From: Ferruginibacter sp.
Lineage (GTDB): Bacteria > Bacteroidota > Bacteroidia > Chitinophagales > Chitinophagaceae
DNA length: 64,000 nucleotides
Direction: 5' to 3'
Assembly (NCBI RefSeq): GCF_028288465.1
Contig: NZ_JAQBNR010000068.1
Location: 62,001 to 126,000, forward strand
The stretch's first letter is position 1; each line of letters opens with the position of its first letter. Below are positions 46,059 through 55,309 of the stretch, in pieces. The translations under genes and the position numbers were made by a program. The notes below the pieces were generated by a model. The model searched no databases and was not told the DNA's origin. It saw nothing but the letters and a program-made list of their open reading frames with translations.

Positions 46059-47258
46059 ATGAAAGAACTACCGAAAATAGCGATTGTGGTATCACATCCA
46101 ATACAACATTTTTGTCCGCAGTATGTAAGTTTTGCAGCCAGTGAACAGGCACAGATAAGAGTATTTTTTGGTTCAGCCCTGGGGTATAAAAAATATACGG
46201 ATAAAAATTTTGGCCGGGAGATAGTGTGGGGCAACCTGCAACTGGATAAATTTGATCATTTATTTTTAAACGGAGAAGCGGTTATTCAGCCGGATGGTAA
46301 CCTGGATGCCCCTTCGGTTGAAAAGGAACTGGAATTATATCAGCCAAATATTGTTATTGTATATGGCTATTTCCAAAAATTGCAAAGGCGTGTTTACAGG
46401 TGGGCTGTAAAAAATAAAGTGCTATTAGCATTTATTGGTGATAGCGAATTGCGGCATAAAAGAAGTGCTCTGAAGGACTTACTCAAATATTTTTATTTGC
46501 GCCGTTATTTTAGAAAGATCAGTTTCTTTCTTACTGTTGGAAATGCCAACGAGGCATATTATAAAAAGTATGGTGCACCCAGTAATAAGTTTGTACGCAT
46601 GCATTTTCCTATAGATGTAAATCAATACGAAAAGAGGTACGACCTAAGAGCATCGCTGCGTGATACCATTAGGCAACGATACGGTATTGATGAAAATGAC
46701 ATTGTGCTGATAGTAGTTGGAAAACTATCCCCCTGGAAAAACCAGGATCATTTAATTGAAGCCATTCAACTACTGGAAACAAAGGGCGCATATTATCACT
46801 TATTTATTTTGGGTTCGGGCGAAATGAAAGCAGCATGGGAAATGAAAGCAGGAGGTTTGCTGCACAGCAAAATATATTTCCCCGGCTTTGTAAACATTGA
46901 GGAATTACCTGCCTATTATGCGGCATCAGATATATACGTTCATCCGGCTTCGGTAGAACCGCATTCAATAGCCATCAGCGAAGCGATTTATATGGGATGC
47001 CCGGTAATTTTAAGCGACAGGTGCGGAAGTTATGGTGAAGATGATGATGTACAGGAAGATAAGAACGGATGGATATTTGAATTTGGAAAGATTTCCCAAT
47101 TGGCAGAAAAAATACAACTACTGGGTATCAATAAAGAGCTGCGGCAAACATTTGGAAACTATAGCCATGATATCGCAGTTTCTTTTCAGCGCAAGGCGCA
47201 TTACACGGTGCTAAAAAAACTGATTGCACAGATACAAACTATGCCGAAACTTTCATGA
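46059..47258 (+). CDS. Glycosyltransferase, GT4 family
   Basis: 399 residues, GT-B. N-terminal IAIVVSHPIQHFCPQYVSFA is typical of one Bacteroidota GT4 group. VVGKLSPWKNQDHLIEAIQLLE opens the C-terminal domain and DIYVHPASVEPHSIAISEAIYMGCPVILSDRCG holds the nucleotide-sugar site. It overlaps the following gene by 4 bases (ATGA). Confidence 0.91.
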   Translation: MKELPKIAIVVSHPIQHFCPQYVSFAASEQAQIRVFFGSALGYKKYTDKNFGREIVWGNLQLDKFDHLFLNGEAVIQPDGNLDAPSVEKELELYQPNIVIVYGYFQKLQRRVYRWAVKNKVLLAFIGDSELRHKRSALKDLLKYFYLRRYFRKISFFLTVGNANEAYYKKYGAPSNKFVRMHFPIDVNQYEKRYDLRASLRDTIRQRYGIDENDIVLIVVGKLSPWKNQDHLIEAIQLLETKGAYYHLFILGSGEMKAAWEMKAGGLLHSKIYFPGFVNIEELPAYYAASDIYVHPASVEPHSIAISEAIYMGCPVILSDRCGSYGEDDDVQEDKNGWIFEFGKISQLAEKIQLLGINKELRQTFGNYSHDIAVSFQRKAHYTVLKKLIAQIQTMPKLS

Positions 47259-48148
47259 GTATAGTTGTCTGTAAATTACCGAAAGCCGGATTGGGCAATC
47301 AGTTGTTTCCATTGATGAAGGCCTACACGTTTGCACACCTAAACGGATTGCCTGTGATAGTAACCAATTATCACCAGCTAAAGATTGGCCCTTATTTACG
47401 CAATGAGAAAGTAAAAAGAAATTACAGTGGCTTTTTTACATTCCAGAAAAATATTTTCGCAGCACAGTTTGATAAATGGAAGCTAAAGAAGTATAAAAAC
47501 AATCAGCAAATTGAACCCTCAGTAGAAAAGATTGATGGGGCAGCCAACGCTGGTATATATGTTTTTTCAGAAATGCCACATTGGGATCATTATTTTGATG
47601 GACTGAAGGAAAACAGGCAACTTGTAGTTGCTCTATTCAAAAAGTTGGTCTCTCAAAAAGTGTATGGAAAAATAAAGAATCATGCTGCTCCATGTATTGG
47701 CATCCATATACGAATGGGTGATTTCAGGAAATTGAAAGAAGGGGAAGATTTTAATAAGGTTGGCATTGTCCGTACCCCGGAATCTCATTTTATACAGATT
47801 ATAAAAACGATAAGAAATATACATGGCTCAGCATTACCGGTAAGTGTATTTACTGATGGTTTTGCCCACGAATTCAAAGAGCTTTTTAAACTTCAAAATA
47901 TCAGCTTGATAGAAGGAAACAGTGACATAGCAGATCTTATCCTCCTGAGCAAAAGCAAACTTATAGTAACTTCCGCCACCAGTACATTTAGTTACTGGGC
48001 ATGTTTTCTATCACAAGCCATTATTATCAAACATCCGGCACACGTAAATACAATAATCAGGTCAAAGAGTAATAATGCTATGTTATTTGAAGGGGCTTTG
48101 GACATACAAGACCAATTGCTTGTTGAACAAATAAGGAACATAATATGA
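47255..48148 (+). CDS. GT11-like glycosyltransferase
   Basis: 297 residues. KAGLGNQLFPLMKAYTFAHLNGLPVI at the N-terminus and GIHIRMGDF (His151, Arg153, Asp156) are the donor loop and GDP-sugar motif of fucosyltransferase-fold proteins. VTSATSTFSYWACFLSQA is the C-terminal counterpart. As divergent as the gene at 35290, so donor identity is uncertain. 4-base overlaps on both sides tie it to its GT4 and FkbM neighbours. Confidence 0.8.
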   Translation: MSIVVCKLPKAGLGNQLFPLMKAYTFAHLNGLPVIVTNYHQLKIGPYLRNEKVKRNYSGFFTFQKNIFAAQFDKWKLKKYKNNQQIEPSVEKIDGAANAGIYVFSEMPHWDHYFDGLKENRQLVVALFKKLVSQKVYGKIKNHAAPCIGIHIRMGDFRKLKEGEDFNKVGIVRTPESHFIQIIKTIRNIHGSALPVSVFTDGFAHEFKELFKLQNISLIEGNSDIADLILLSKSKLIVTSATSTFSYWACFLSQAIIIKHPAHVNTIIRSKSNNAMLFEGALDIQDQLLVEQIRNII

Positions 48149-48894
48149 ATAAATCATTCATCAATAAGTTTTGTAGAAAATTTGGGTTTGAGATACATGG
48201 AACCGGGTACTTACAGTCTGTACAAAAAACATCATTTAAAGAAGACGCTTTTTTAAAGCAACAGGAGATAACGGGCCAAGGAACCAGAGTAATTGTTGAT
48301 ATTGGCGCCAATGTGGGAGATACTGTACTTCGTTACCATGCTCTTTTTCCAAAAGCTGAGATATACGCATTTGAGCCTTTTCCTGACTCATTTACTACAC
48401 TGCAAAACAGGGTATCGGGTATTGAAACAGTAACAGGATATCAAAAAGCAATTTCAGATAAAAGTGGGACAAAAGAATTCTTTGTAAATCACAATACCGC
48501 AACCAATTCCTTATTGCAGCCTCAAAAGATGGGGCTAAGCTCAGACAAAGAAGTTGCCAATAAGTTGGTAATAGTGGTCGATGTTTTATCAATTGATGAT
48601 TTTTGCACAACAAACAAAATTGAAACAATTGATATTTTAAAGCTTGACATACAAGGTGGCGAGTTAGCTGCCTTACGGGGAGCTGCAAAAATGCTAAAGG
48701 AAAAAAAGATAAACCTCATTTATACAGAGGCTTATTTTAAACAGCAGTATGTTGATCAGCCCCTGCTTCATGATATATCAACTTATCTGCAGCAATACGA
48801 TTATTTTATCCAGGATATTTATGAACCTATTTACGGCAAAGGCTCTCTTGCATGGTGTGACGCAATATTTTTAAAAGGTAATCGAAAGCTGTAA
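48145..48894 (+). CDS. FkbM family methyltransferase (6)
   Basis: 249 residues: VIVDIGANVGDTVLRYHALFPKAEIYAFEPF with classic IGANVG motif, and IDILKLDIQGGELAALRGAAKMLKEKKINLIYTEAYF with DIQGGE. Fully intact, canonical subgroup. Overlaps the GT11-like gene by 4 bases. Confidence 0.92.
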   Translation: MNKSFINKFCRKFGFEIHGTGYLQSVQKTSFKEDAFLKQQEITGQGTRVIVDIGANVGDTVLRYHALFPKAEIYAFEPFPDSFTTLQNRVSGIETVTGYQKAISDKSGTKEFFVNHNTATNSLLQPQKMGLSSDKEVANKLVIVVDVLSIDDFCTTNKIETIDILKLDIQGGELAALRGAAKMLKEKKINLIYTEAYFKQQYVDQPLLHDISTYLQQYDYFIQDIYEPIYGKGSLAWCDAIFLKGNRKL

Positions 48895-48903
48895 AACTTG
48901 ACC

Positions 48904-49929
48904 ATGAAATTATTTGTTGTAGGTTCTGATAAAATATATGCAATAGAAAATTTTTACGTAAAATACCTGAGGGAAAATGGAGTAGAAGTATTTCATTTTA
49001 CTGCGCAAACTTCCTTTTATGATTATTATCAAAAGAACTTGTTGAATAAGCTAGTTTTTAAATCAGGGCTATCAGGGATTTTAAATAGCATTAATCAAAA
49101 GTTTAAGCACTCGGTTACAGCATTTAAGCCCGATGTAATATGGATATTTAAAGGGATGGAAATATTTCCCGGTTCGCTGCAATGGGCAAAAGACCGGCAT
49201 ATTAAGCTGGTAAATTACAATGCAGACAACCCTTTCATTTTTACCGGTAAAGGCAGCGGTAATAAAAATGTAACAAGGTCTATTCCCCTGTTTGACATGC
49301 ACCTCACTTACAACACGGCTGTAAAAAAAGAAATGGAATCTTTCTATGGGATACCAACGGAGATACTCCCTTTTGGTTTTGATATTGATGGGGCGTTGTT
49401 TGAAAAATGTATACAACAACAAGAGATTTTAAAGGCCTGTTTCCTGGGTAATCCCGACCCGTCCAGGGCCCTGTTTTTAGAACATCTTGCCGCTGGGGGT
49501 ATTGCTATAGATGTGTTTGGAAATGACTGGGAAAAATTTGTGCGCCATCCCAATATATTTACCCATAGCCCGGTATACGGTGATGAGTTGTGGCTTACTT
49601 TGCACCGGTACCGGGTACAACTCAATTTAATGCGGTTACACAATCCTGATACGCACAACATGCGTAGTTTCGAATTGCCCGGGGTGGGGGCCATCCAGCT
49701 GGCTCCTGACACGATAGATCATCAAACGTACTTTGAGCCGGGAAAAGAAATATTTGTTTACAATGATGTGGCGGACTGTATTGTCCAAATAAATAAATTA
49801 CTATGCCTGCCGGCAAATGAAGCAGCAGTCATTCGATATAACGCAAGACAGAGGTCGTTAAATTCAGGCTATCAATATAGAGACAGGGCGGTGCAGGCTT
49901 TGCAACTAATTCAAAAGCAACTTGGGTAA
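48904..49929 (+). CDS. CgeB-like glycosyltransferase
   Basis: 341 residues from the ATG at 48904; an in-frame TTG two codons earlier is less likely. FVVGSDKIYAIENFYVKYLRENG, AFKPDVIWIFKGMEIFPGSLQWAK, NYNADNPFIF and HNPDTHNMRSFELPGVGAIQLA mark the CgeB/Glyco_trans_1_2 group of GT-B proteins. The last motif, with FELPG in place of FEIPA, is the nucleotide-binding loop. It overlaps the next gene by 8 bases. Confidence 0.87.
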   Translation: MKLFVVGSDKIYAIENFYVKYLRENGVEVFHFTAQTSFYDYYQKNLLNKLVFKSGLSGILNSINQKFKHSVTAFKPDVIWIFKGMEIFPGSLQWAKDRHIKLVNYNADNPFIFTGKGSGNKNVTRSIPLFDMHLTYNTAVKKEMESFYGIPTEILPFGFDIDGALFEKCIQQQEILKACFLGNPDPSRALFLEHLAAGGIAIDVFGNDWEKFVRHPNIFTHSPVYGDELWLTLHRYRVQLNLMRLHNPDTHNMRSFELPGVGAIQLAPDTIDHQTYFEPGKEIFVYNDVADCIVQINKLLCLPANEAAVIRYNARQRSLNSGYQYRDRAVQALQLIQKQLG

Positions 49930-51040
49930 CCTCACTATCATCCATTTTAGTCCGCTGGAACTGTATCCGCCTGTACAAAATTTTATTCGCACCATGGAAA
50001 AAAATACGGGCGAAAATAAAATAACCGTATTTACAACAACAGGTACTTTTAAAGAGCTTGATTTATTTGTACCCTTTAATACAGCCATCCGCATTGTTCG
50101 ATTAGGTAAATCAGGACAGGGTATAAATTCCTTTAGCCGGTTACATAGTTATATGTTATTTTATTTTGGTTGCATCTCACACCTGGCCATCAGAAGACCT
50201 AAGAAGATTTTGTATTACGAGACAATTTCTTCTTTTCCCGCCTGGTTTTACCGTCGTTTTTTTAATAGAACCGTTGAGCTGTTTATTCACTACCATGAAT
50301 ATACAAGTCCGGCAGAATATCAAAGTGGTATGAAATTGACGAAGTTGTTTCACCGATTGGAAAAATGGTTATATCCCCGGGCCAAATGGGTGTCTCACAC
50401 CAATAATTACCGGATGGAATTGTTTGAAACGGACATATACCCAATAAAAATTACTAATAAACAGGTGGTGCCAAACTATCCTCCGCACGCTTGGTTTAAG
50501 AGGGCAAAAGTACATGTGGAAGAACCTGTTAAAGTTGTATATACAGGATCTTTGAGTATGGATACCATGTACACAAAGGAGTTTGCAAATTGGGTGCTGG
50601 CACAAAACGGGCAGGTTACCTGGCACGTGTATGCTTATAATATAACCCCTGATGCAAAAGCATTTCTGGAATCTGCCGGTACAAATAATATTGTTTTGAA
50701 AGAAGGTGTGAATTATGGTGAATTACCGTGTATTTTGCAGCAATACGATGCGGGTGTAGTATTGTATAAAGGGCATATTTCTAACTATGTTTATAATGCT
50801 CCTAATAAAGTATTTGAATATTGTGTTTGCGGGCTGGATGTTTGGTTTCCGTTTGTAATGAAAGGAACTTTTCCTTACAAAACGGTAAATTCTTATCCCA
50901 AAGTTATACCTGTAGACTTCAGTAATTTAAAAGGTTTTAATATGCAGGATGCAGTAAATAAAGACAGGCTTCAATTCATTGAACCGCATTATTTTTGTGA
51001 GGAGGCATTTGAATGTCTGATTGCCGACTTTTGCAAATGA
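49922..51040 (+). CDS. Glycosyltransferase, GT4-like
   Basis: 372 residues from a TTG overlapping the preceding stop by 8 bases; the alternative ATG lies 20 codons in and would cut the beta-strand LTIIHFSPLELYPP. HYHEYTSPAEYQSGMKLTKLFHRLEKWLYPRAKWVSHTNNYR is the acceptor domain, KVVYTGSLSMDTMYTKEFANWVL opens the donor domain and YVYNAPNKVFEYCVCGLDVWF replaces the usual EX7E loop. A divergent GT-B enzyme. Confidence 0.82.
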   Translation: MGNLTIIHFSPLELYPPVQNFIRTMEKNTGENKITVFTTTGTFKELDLFVPFNTAIRIVRLGKSGQGINSFSRLHSYMLFYFGCISHLAIRRPKKILYYETISSFPAWFYRRFFNRTVELFIHYHEYTSPAEYQSGMKLTKLFHRLEKWLYPRAKWVSHTNNYRMELFETDIYPIKITNKQVVPNYPPHAWFKRAKVHVEEPVKVVYTGSLSMDTMYTKEFANWVLAQNGQVTWHVYAYNITPDAKAFLESAGTNNIVLKEGVNYGELPCILQQYDAGVVLYKGHISNYVYNAPNKVFEYCVCGLDVWFPFVMKGTFPYKTVNSYPKVIPVDFSNLKGFNMQDAVNKDRLQFIEPHYFCEEAFECLIADFCK

Positions 51041-51094
51041 ACGATTCAATACAAATTTCCTGAAAGCAATTATCAGTATATATTGATCTGAACA

Positions 51095-52474
51095 ATGGAA
51101 TCTCTTTTCAACAACAATTTTAAATGGTTTTTTTACCTTGGTCTTATTTTTATAATCAGGGTATTGTGGGTTGACCTTAGCTGGTTAAGTTATTTCGCCC
51201 TATGTATTACACTTTACCAATTCTTGCTTTTATTCTTCGCCATGGGGTCGGTACTTCCTTTGCGATACCTCACCGGCGCATTGATGTGCCTGCAAATGTT
51301 GCTGGGCCCCACTTTTGCCTATAACGGACTGGATGCATACCAGTCATTTTCATACAAGATGAAAATACCTGAAACTGATTATTTTACTTATGTTTTACCT
51401 GCCGTAATTTGCTTTATTTGGGGACTGCACGTTACTGCAGGCAGGCTTAAAGGAGAACAATTGAATCAGAAAGCCATCGCAGATTTTGTAGATTCGTCTG
51501 GTGATATGGCGTATTGGTTTATTGGGATAGGTTTTGTATCAAGTATCATATCAAGTTACTTTTCGACAGATTTGGGTTTTGTTTTTTACCTGTTGAGCAG
51601 CTTTAAATTTGTAGGGGCTTTTATGCTTTTACTCAGCAACAAGCAACTTAAAACCGGATTGTTGGTACTGGTTTTTGGCTCCATTGTTATATCATCACTG
51701 GGTGAGGCTATGTTTCATGATTTATTGACCTGGGTCATATTTATCGGGTCAGTAGTGGCAATAAAATATAAACCGAATATGGTTGTAAAAGCATCTGTTG
51801 CGGTTGGTTTTATTTTAGTATCTGTAGTTATACAGCAATTAAAAGGGGACTACAGAAAATCTGCCTGGGGAGAAGGCAATAGTGGCCTGGACGCTTTTGA
51901 GAAAGTGTATGATAGCAAGCAGGAAAAAAATGGAATTTTCGATTTTGGTAGTCTTGCACAAAGCAATGTCCGCATTAACCAGGGGTTCATTATAACCAAT
52001 GTAATGAAAAATGTTCCCGAAAGAGTTCCTTATGCAGAAGGGGCTGAATTATACCAAATACTGGAAGCTGCTTTTTTACCAAGAATATTAGCCCCCAATA
52101 AATTAAATGCCGGGGACCGTACCATTTTTATGAAGTACTCTGGTATGCAACTTAAGCAGGGGACATCTATGGGTTTAAGTTCAGTAGGGGACGCTTACAT
52201 CAATTTTGGAATAATAGGAGGTTGTTTTTTTATGTTCCTCTTAGGTCTTTTTTTCAGTACGGTATTGAACAATTTCTATAAACATAGCTTCAATTACCCT
52301 GTATTGCTTTTATTTGTACCATTGGTTTTTTATTATCCCATCAGGGCGGATTGTGAGTTGCAAACTTCGCTCGGGCATCTGGTAAAGTCAACCTTTCTTG
52401 TATATGTGGTAATACAATTTTGGAAGTACGAATTTAAACGTATCAAAAGTCCGGCAGATGTGCAGGCAACCTGA
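51095..52474 (+). CDS. Wzy-like integral membrane protein (O-antigen polymerase type)
   Basis: 459 residues with about ten to twelve hydrophobic helices and one large extracytoplasmic loop (about 255-365) containing RKSAWGEGNSGLDAF, YAEGAELYQILEAAFLPRILAPNK and SMGLSSVGDAYINFG. This layout fits Wzy polymerases. Bacteroidota exosortase loci carry a Wzy-like protein of this kind (family knowledge); the exosortase is four genes downstream. It would polymerise repeat units at the periplasmic face, or alternatively ligate glycan to protein or lipid. Sequence alone does not tell which. Confidence 0.75.
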   Translation: MESLFNNNFKWFFYLGLIFIIRVLWVDLSWLSYFALCITLYQFLLLFFAMGSVLPLRYLTGALMCLQMLLGPTFAYNGLDAYQSFSYKMKIPETDYFTYVLPAVICFIWGLHVTAGRLKGEQLNQKAIADFVDSSGDMAYWFIGIGFVSSIISSYFSTDLGFVFYLLSSFKFVGAFMLLLSNKQLKTGLLVLVFGSIVISSLGEAMFHDLLTWVIFIGSVVAIKYKPNMVVKASVAVGFILVSVVIQQLKGDYRKSAWGEGNSGLDAFEKVYDSKQEKNGIFDFGSLAQSNVRINQGFIITNVMKNVPERVPYAEGAELYQILEAAFLPRILAPNKLNAGDRTIFMKYSGMQLKQGTSMGLSSVGDAYINFGIIGGCFFMFLLGLFFSTVLNNFYKHSFNYPVLLLFVPLVFYYPIRADCELQTSLGHLVKSTFLVYVVIQFWKYEFKRIKSPADVQAT

Positions 52475-52566
52475 ATTTTAAAAAGCGAGGTTATATTATC
52501 TTCACGCCTGCACCTGCACTTTGCAAATCACCGGGGAATATCATCCTGAATTAACACTAGAATTTA

Positions 52567-53382
52567 ATGCCAAATCTATTTCTTCGGTTTTACAGACAAT
52601 TGCCTGCATTTAAAGGAAAACTAAGCCTGGGCAGGATACTTTTTAAAAAACTGATCAATCAGGATACTCCAATACAACTGAAAGCGCATCAACAGATAAA
52701 ATATAACATACCTAATACAATTGAAAGTCTGGGTGTAGAATTATTATTTAATGGGATTTATGAAAAAGACATGGTTGCGTTTTTACAAAATCATTTAAAG
52801 CCAGGAGATATTTATTTTGACATAGGTGCTAATATTGGCGCGCTTGGAATGCCGGTCATTAAAAAAAAGAAGAACGTAAAGTACTTCGGTTTTGAAGCCT
52901 CTCCAACTACTTTTGAGTATTTAAAATTAAATTTTCAGCAGAATAATTTTCACCATTATGAGCTTCATAATAACCTTGTTTATGAATGCGATAATTTTTC
53001 AACAAAATTTTATGAAACTGACAAGTATGGAGAAGGTTCATTAGCGCCCACATTTACCGATCATTATGTTTTTGTAAACTCGGTTACTTTAGATACTTTT
53101 TGCATCGAAAGAAATTTAACGCGTATTAACCTGATGAAAGTTGATGTACAAGGTTTTGAATTATCTGTTTTTAAGGGTATGAAGCAACTCTTGCTAAATA
53201 AAAAAGTTGACAATATTTTATTCGAATTCGAGCACTGGGCAGAGGAATGGGCAGGTGTTGAAAAGGGTGCAGCACAACAGTTTTTATTGGATATGGGGTA
53301 TCACTTATTTGACATTAAGGGCAAAAGATTAACTGAGATTGTAGTGTTTGGTCAAACCATGATTTGGGCAAGGCCCGCATAA
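52567..53382 (+). CDS. FkbM family methyltransferase (7)
   Basis: 271 residues: GDIYFDIGANIGALGMPVIKKKKNVKYFGFEASP with IGANIG motif and INLMKVDVQGFELSVFKGMKQLLLNKKVDNILFEFE with DVQGFE. Intact. The basic first 45 residues (FLRFYRQLPAFKGKLSLGR) may help membrane contact. It stands between the Wzy-like protein and a GT4. Confidence 0.91.
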   Translation: MPNLFLRFYRQLPAFKGKLSLGRILFKKLINQDTPIQLKAHQQIKYNIPNTIESLGVELLFNGIYEKDMVAFLQNHLKPGDIYFDIGANIGALGMPVIKKKKNVKYFGFEASPTTFEYLKLNFQQNNFHHYELHNNLVYECDNFSTKFYETDKYGEGSLAPTFTDHYVFVNSVTLDTFCIERNLTRINLMKVDVQGFELSVFKGMKQLLLNKKVDNILFEFEHWAEEWAGVEKGAAQQFLLDMGYHLFDIKGKRLTEIVVFGQTMIWARPA

Positions 53383-53400
53383 CTTAACAAAGAGAAATTA

Positions 53401-54528
53401 TTGATAACCATCTTCATTACTATACCCTGGTTTCATCCCGCTTACAAAGCAGGAGGTCCGGTACAGTCTGTTGCAAACCTTGTTAACGAATACGCTGCCC
53501 CTGGTATAAAATTCTATATTTACTGCGGCAACACAGATCTTGATGGCAATGTACTAAACGGAGTTGCTTTTGATGAATGGGTTAGTTACAATCAGCATAC
53601 TCAGGTTTGGTATACATCATCTAAAAAGCGGGAAATAATACAACTGCTGGTTGACCAGGTGAAACCGGATATGCTGTTCATTAATGGAATATACGGCGTG
53701 CATTTTACTATGGTACCATTGCTTTTTTGTAAGGCACCCCGTAAAATAATTTCTGTGCGGGGGATGTTGCATTCCGGAGCTTTGAACCAGAAAGCATTGA
53801 AGAAAAAGGCGTGGCTGCTGGGCTGGAAGTTGTTGGGTATTCACCGCAGGTACCAGTTTCACGCAACCAACGAAGAGGAGAAAGGGTTTATACAAAAACA
53901 GTTTGGAAATAAGACTAAAATATTTATAGCCGAAAATTTCCCAAGATCATTTAATCTGAAGACTCCTGCGAAAAAAGAGGTTGGCCATTTAACCCTCGTG
54001 TCAGTTGGCATTGTCAGTGCCATGAAAAATTACCTGTTGGTATTACAAGCAATGGCAGCTTGTAAAGTAGCTATTGAATACCACATTTATGGGTCAGTTA
54101 AAGATGAATTGTATTGGCAAAGTTGTTTGAATGTAATAAACAGGTTACCAGCAAACATCAAAGTGCTTCATAAAGGAGATATACAGCCGTCAAAAGTGGA
54201 GGCTATGTTATCGGCCTACCAGGTATTCATTCTACCAAGTAAGAGCGAAAATTTCGGTCATGCGATTTATGAAGCGCTTAGTTCAGGCACACCGGTCATT
54301 ACCAGTCACAATACCCCCTGGAATGGCCTTGAAGCTGCGATGGCGGGTAAAAATGTTTCCCTGGAAATTGAACCAATTACCAATGCCATCAATTTTTTTG
54401 CAGCATTGAATAATAAGGAGTATCAGCAATGGTCCACTGGTTCGGCAGTATATGCTGCAAAAGCAATTGATCTTGACAAAATACAGGAAGCGTATTCCAT
54501 CATGTTTCAGCAAGGAACTGATGTTTAG
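53401..54528 (+). CDS. Glycosyltransferase, GT4 family (exosortase-linked type)
   Basis: 375 residues. It starts with TTG at 53401; the frame is closed by the preceding stop just upstream, and the conserved N-terminus TIPWFHPAYKAGGPVQSVANLVNE begins within five residues, so no other start fits. SVRGMLHSGALNQKALKKK and IFILPSKSENFGHAIYEALSSGTPVITSHNTPW give acceptor and donor motifs. This TIPWFHPAxKAGGP group occurs with Bacteroidota exosortase loci (recollection, not searched). Confidence 0.9.
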   Translation: MITIFITIPWFHPAYKAGGPVQSVANLVNEYAAPGIKFYIYCGNTDLDGNVLNGVAFDEWVSYNQHTQVWYTSSKKREIIQLLVDQVKPDMLFINGIYGVHFTMVPLLFCKAPRKIISVRGMLHSGALNQKALKKKAWLLGWKLLGIHRRYQFHATNEEEKGFIQKQFGNKTKIFIAENFPRSFNLKTPAKKEVGHLTLVSVGIVSAMKNYLLVLQAMAACKVAIEYHIYGSVKDELYWQSCLNVINRLPANIKVLHKGDIQPSKVEAMLSAYQVFILPSKSENFGHAIYEALSSGTPVITSHNTPWNGLEAAMAGKNVSLEIEPITNAINFFAALNNKEYQQWSTGSAVYAAKAIDLDKIQEAYSIMFQQGTDV

Positions 54529-54600
54529 TTCGGTGAACAGTGAGGGACAATAGTGAATGGTCAAAACAAAAACAATCAGTGGTCGGTACACCGGTGAAGC

Positions 54601-55305
54601 ATGAGTAAATTAACAAAAAAGATGCTTGCTGCTTTTGGTAAAACTGCCATTGGACGAACCTTCAATAATATCCGTTTCAAAAATAAATTTGTCAATGCAG
54701 CCGGTTATTGGGAAAAAAGGTATTTCAATCAAGGCACATCCGGTAACGGGTCTTATGGCGACAGTGCTGTTTATAAAGCGAACATCATTAACCAATTTAT
54801 AAGCGAACATCATATTGAACAGGTGACTGATTTTGGTTGTGGCGATGGCAACCAGTTACAGTACTTTCAATTTCCGCGTTATATCGGGCTGGATGTTTCT
54901 GCAACAGCTTTAAAAAAATGTACCGATCTTTTCAAGGCTGATTCCACTAAAACATTTGTTCTATATAATCCGGGTGTTTTTCTAAGCCAGCTAGACTTAT
55001 TCAGGTCTGAATTGGTGTTATCATTGGATGTAATTTATCATCTGGTTGAAGCAAAGGTTTTTGAAGAATATATGCACCACCTGTTTGCATGTTCAACAAG
55101 GTTTGTAATTATTTACGCCTGGGATGTAAAAGGCAAACAAAACTTTCACGTAAAGCACCAGGAATTTACAAAATGGATATCGAAACATCAAACAGCTTGG
55201 TTCTTAAAACAGAAAATTGAACCCCTCCACTTGCCGGGCGCATGTGATTTTTTTATTTACGAAAAATGTTCTGATACAAGTTCAACAGGATTAAATCATT
55301 TATAA
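54601..55305 (+). CDS. Class I SAM-dependent methyltransferase
   Basis: 234 residues. VTDFGCGDGNQLQYF is motif I, YIGLDVSATALKKCTDLF is motif II with the ribose-binding Asp, and LVLSLDVIYHLVE resembles motif IV. Not an FkbM type. The preceding about 70 bases contain a stretch similar to neighbouring stop regions but no other gene. Acts in the cytoplasm; target unknown, possibly the glycan or a lipid carrier. Confidence 0.85.
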   Translation: MSKLTKKMLAAFGKTAIGRTFNNIRFKNKFVNAAGYWEKRYFNQGTSGNGSYGDSAVYKANIINQFISEHHIEQVTDFGCGDGNQLQYFQFPRYIGLDVSATALKKCTDLFKADSTKTFVLYNPGVFLSQLDLFRSELVLSLDVIYHLVEAKVFEEYMHHLFACSTRFVIIYAWDVKGKQNFHVKHQEFTKWISKHQTAWFLKQKIEPLHLPGACDFFIYEKCSDTSSTGLNHL

Positions 55306-55309
55306 GAAC

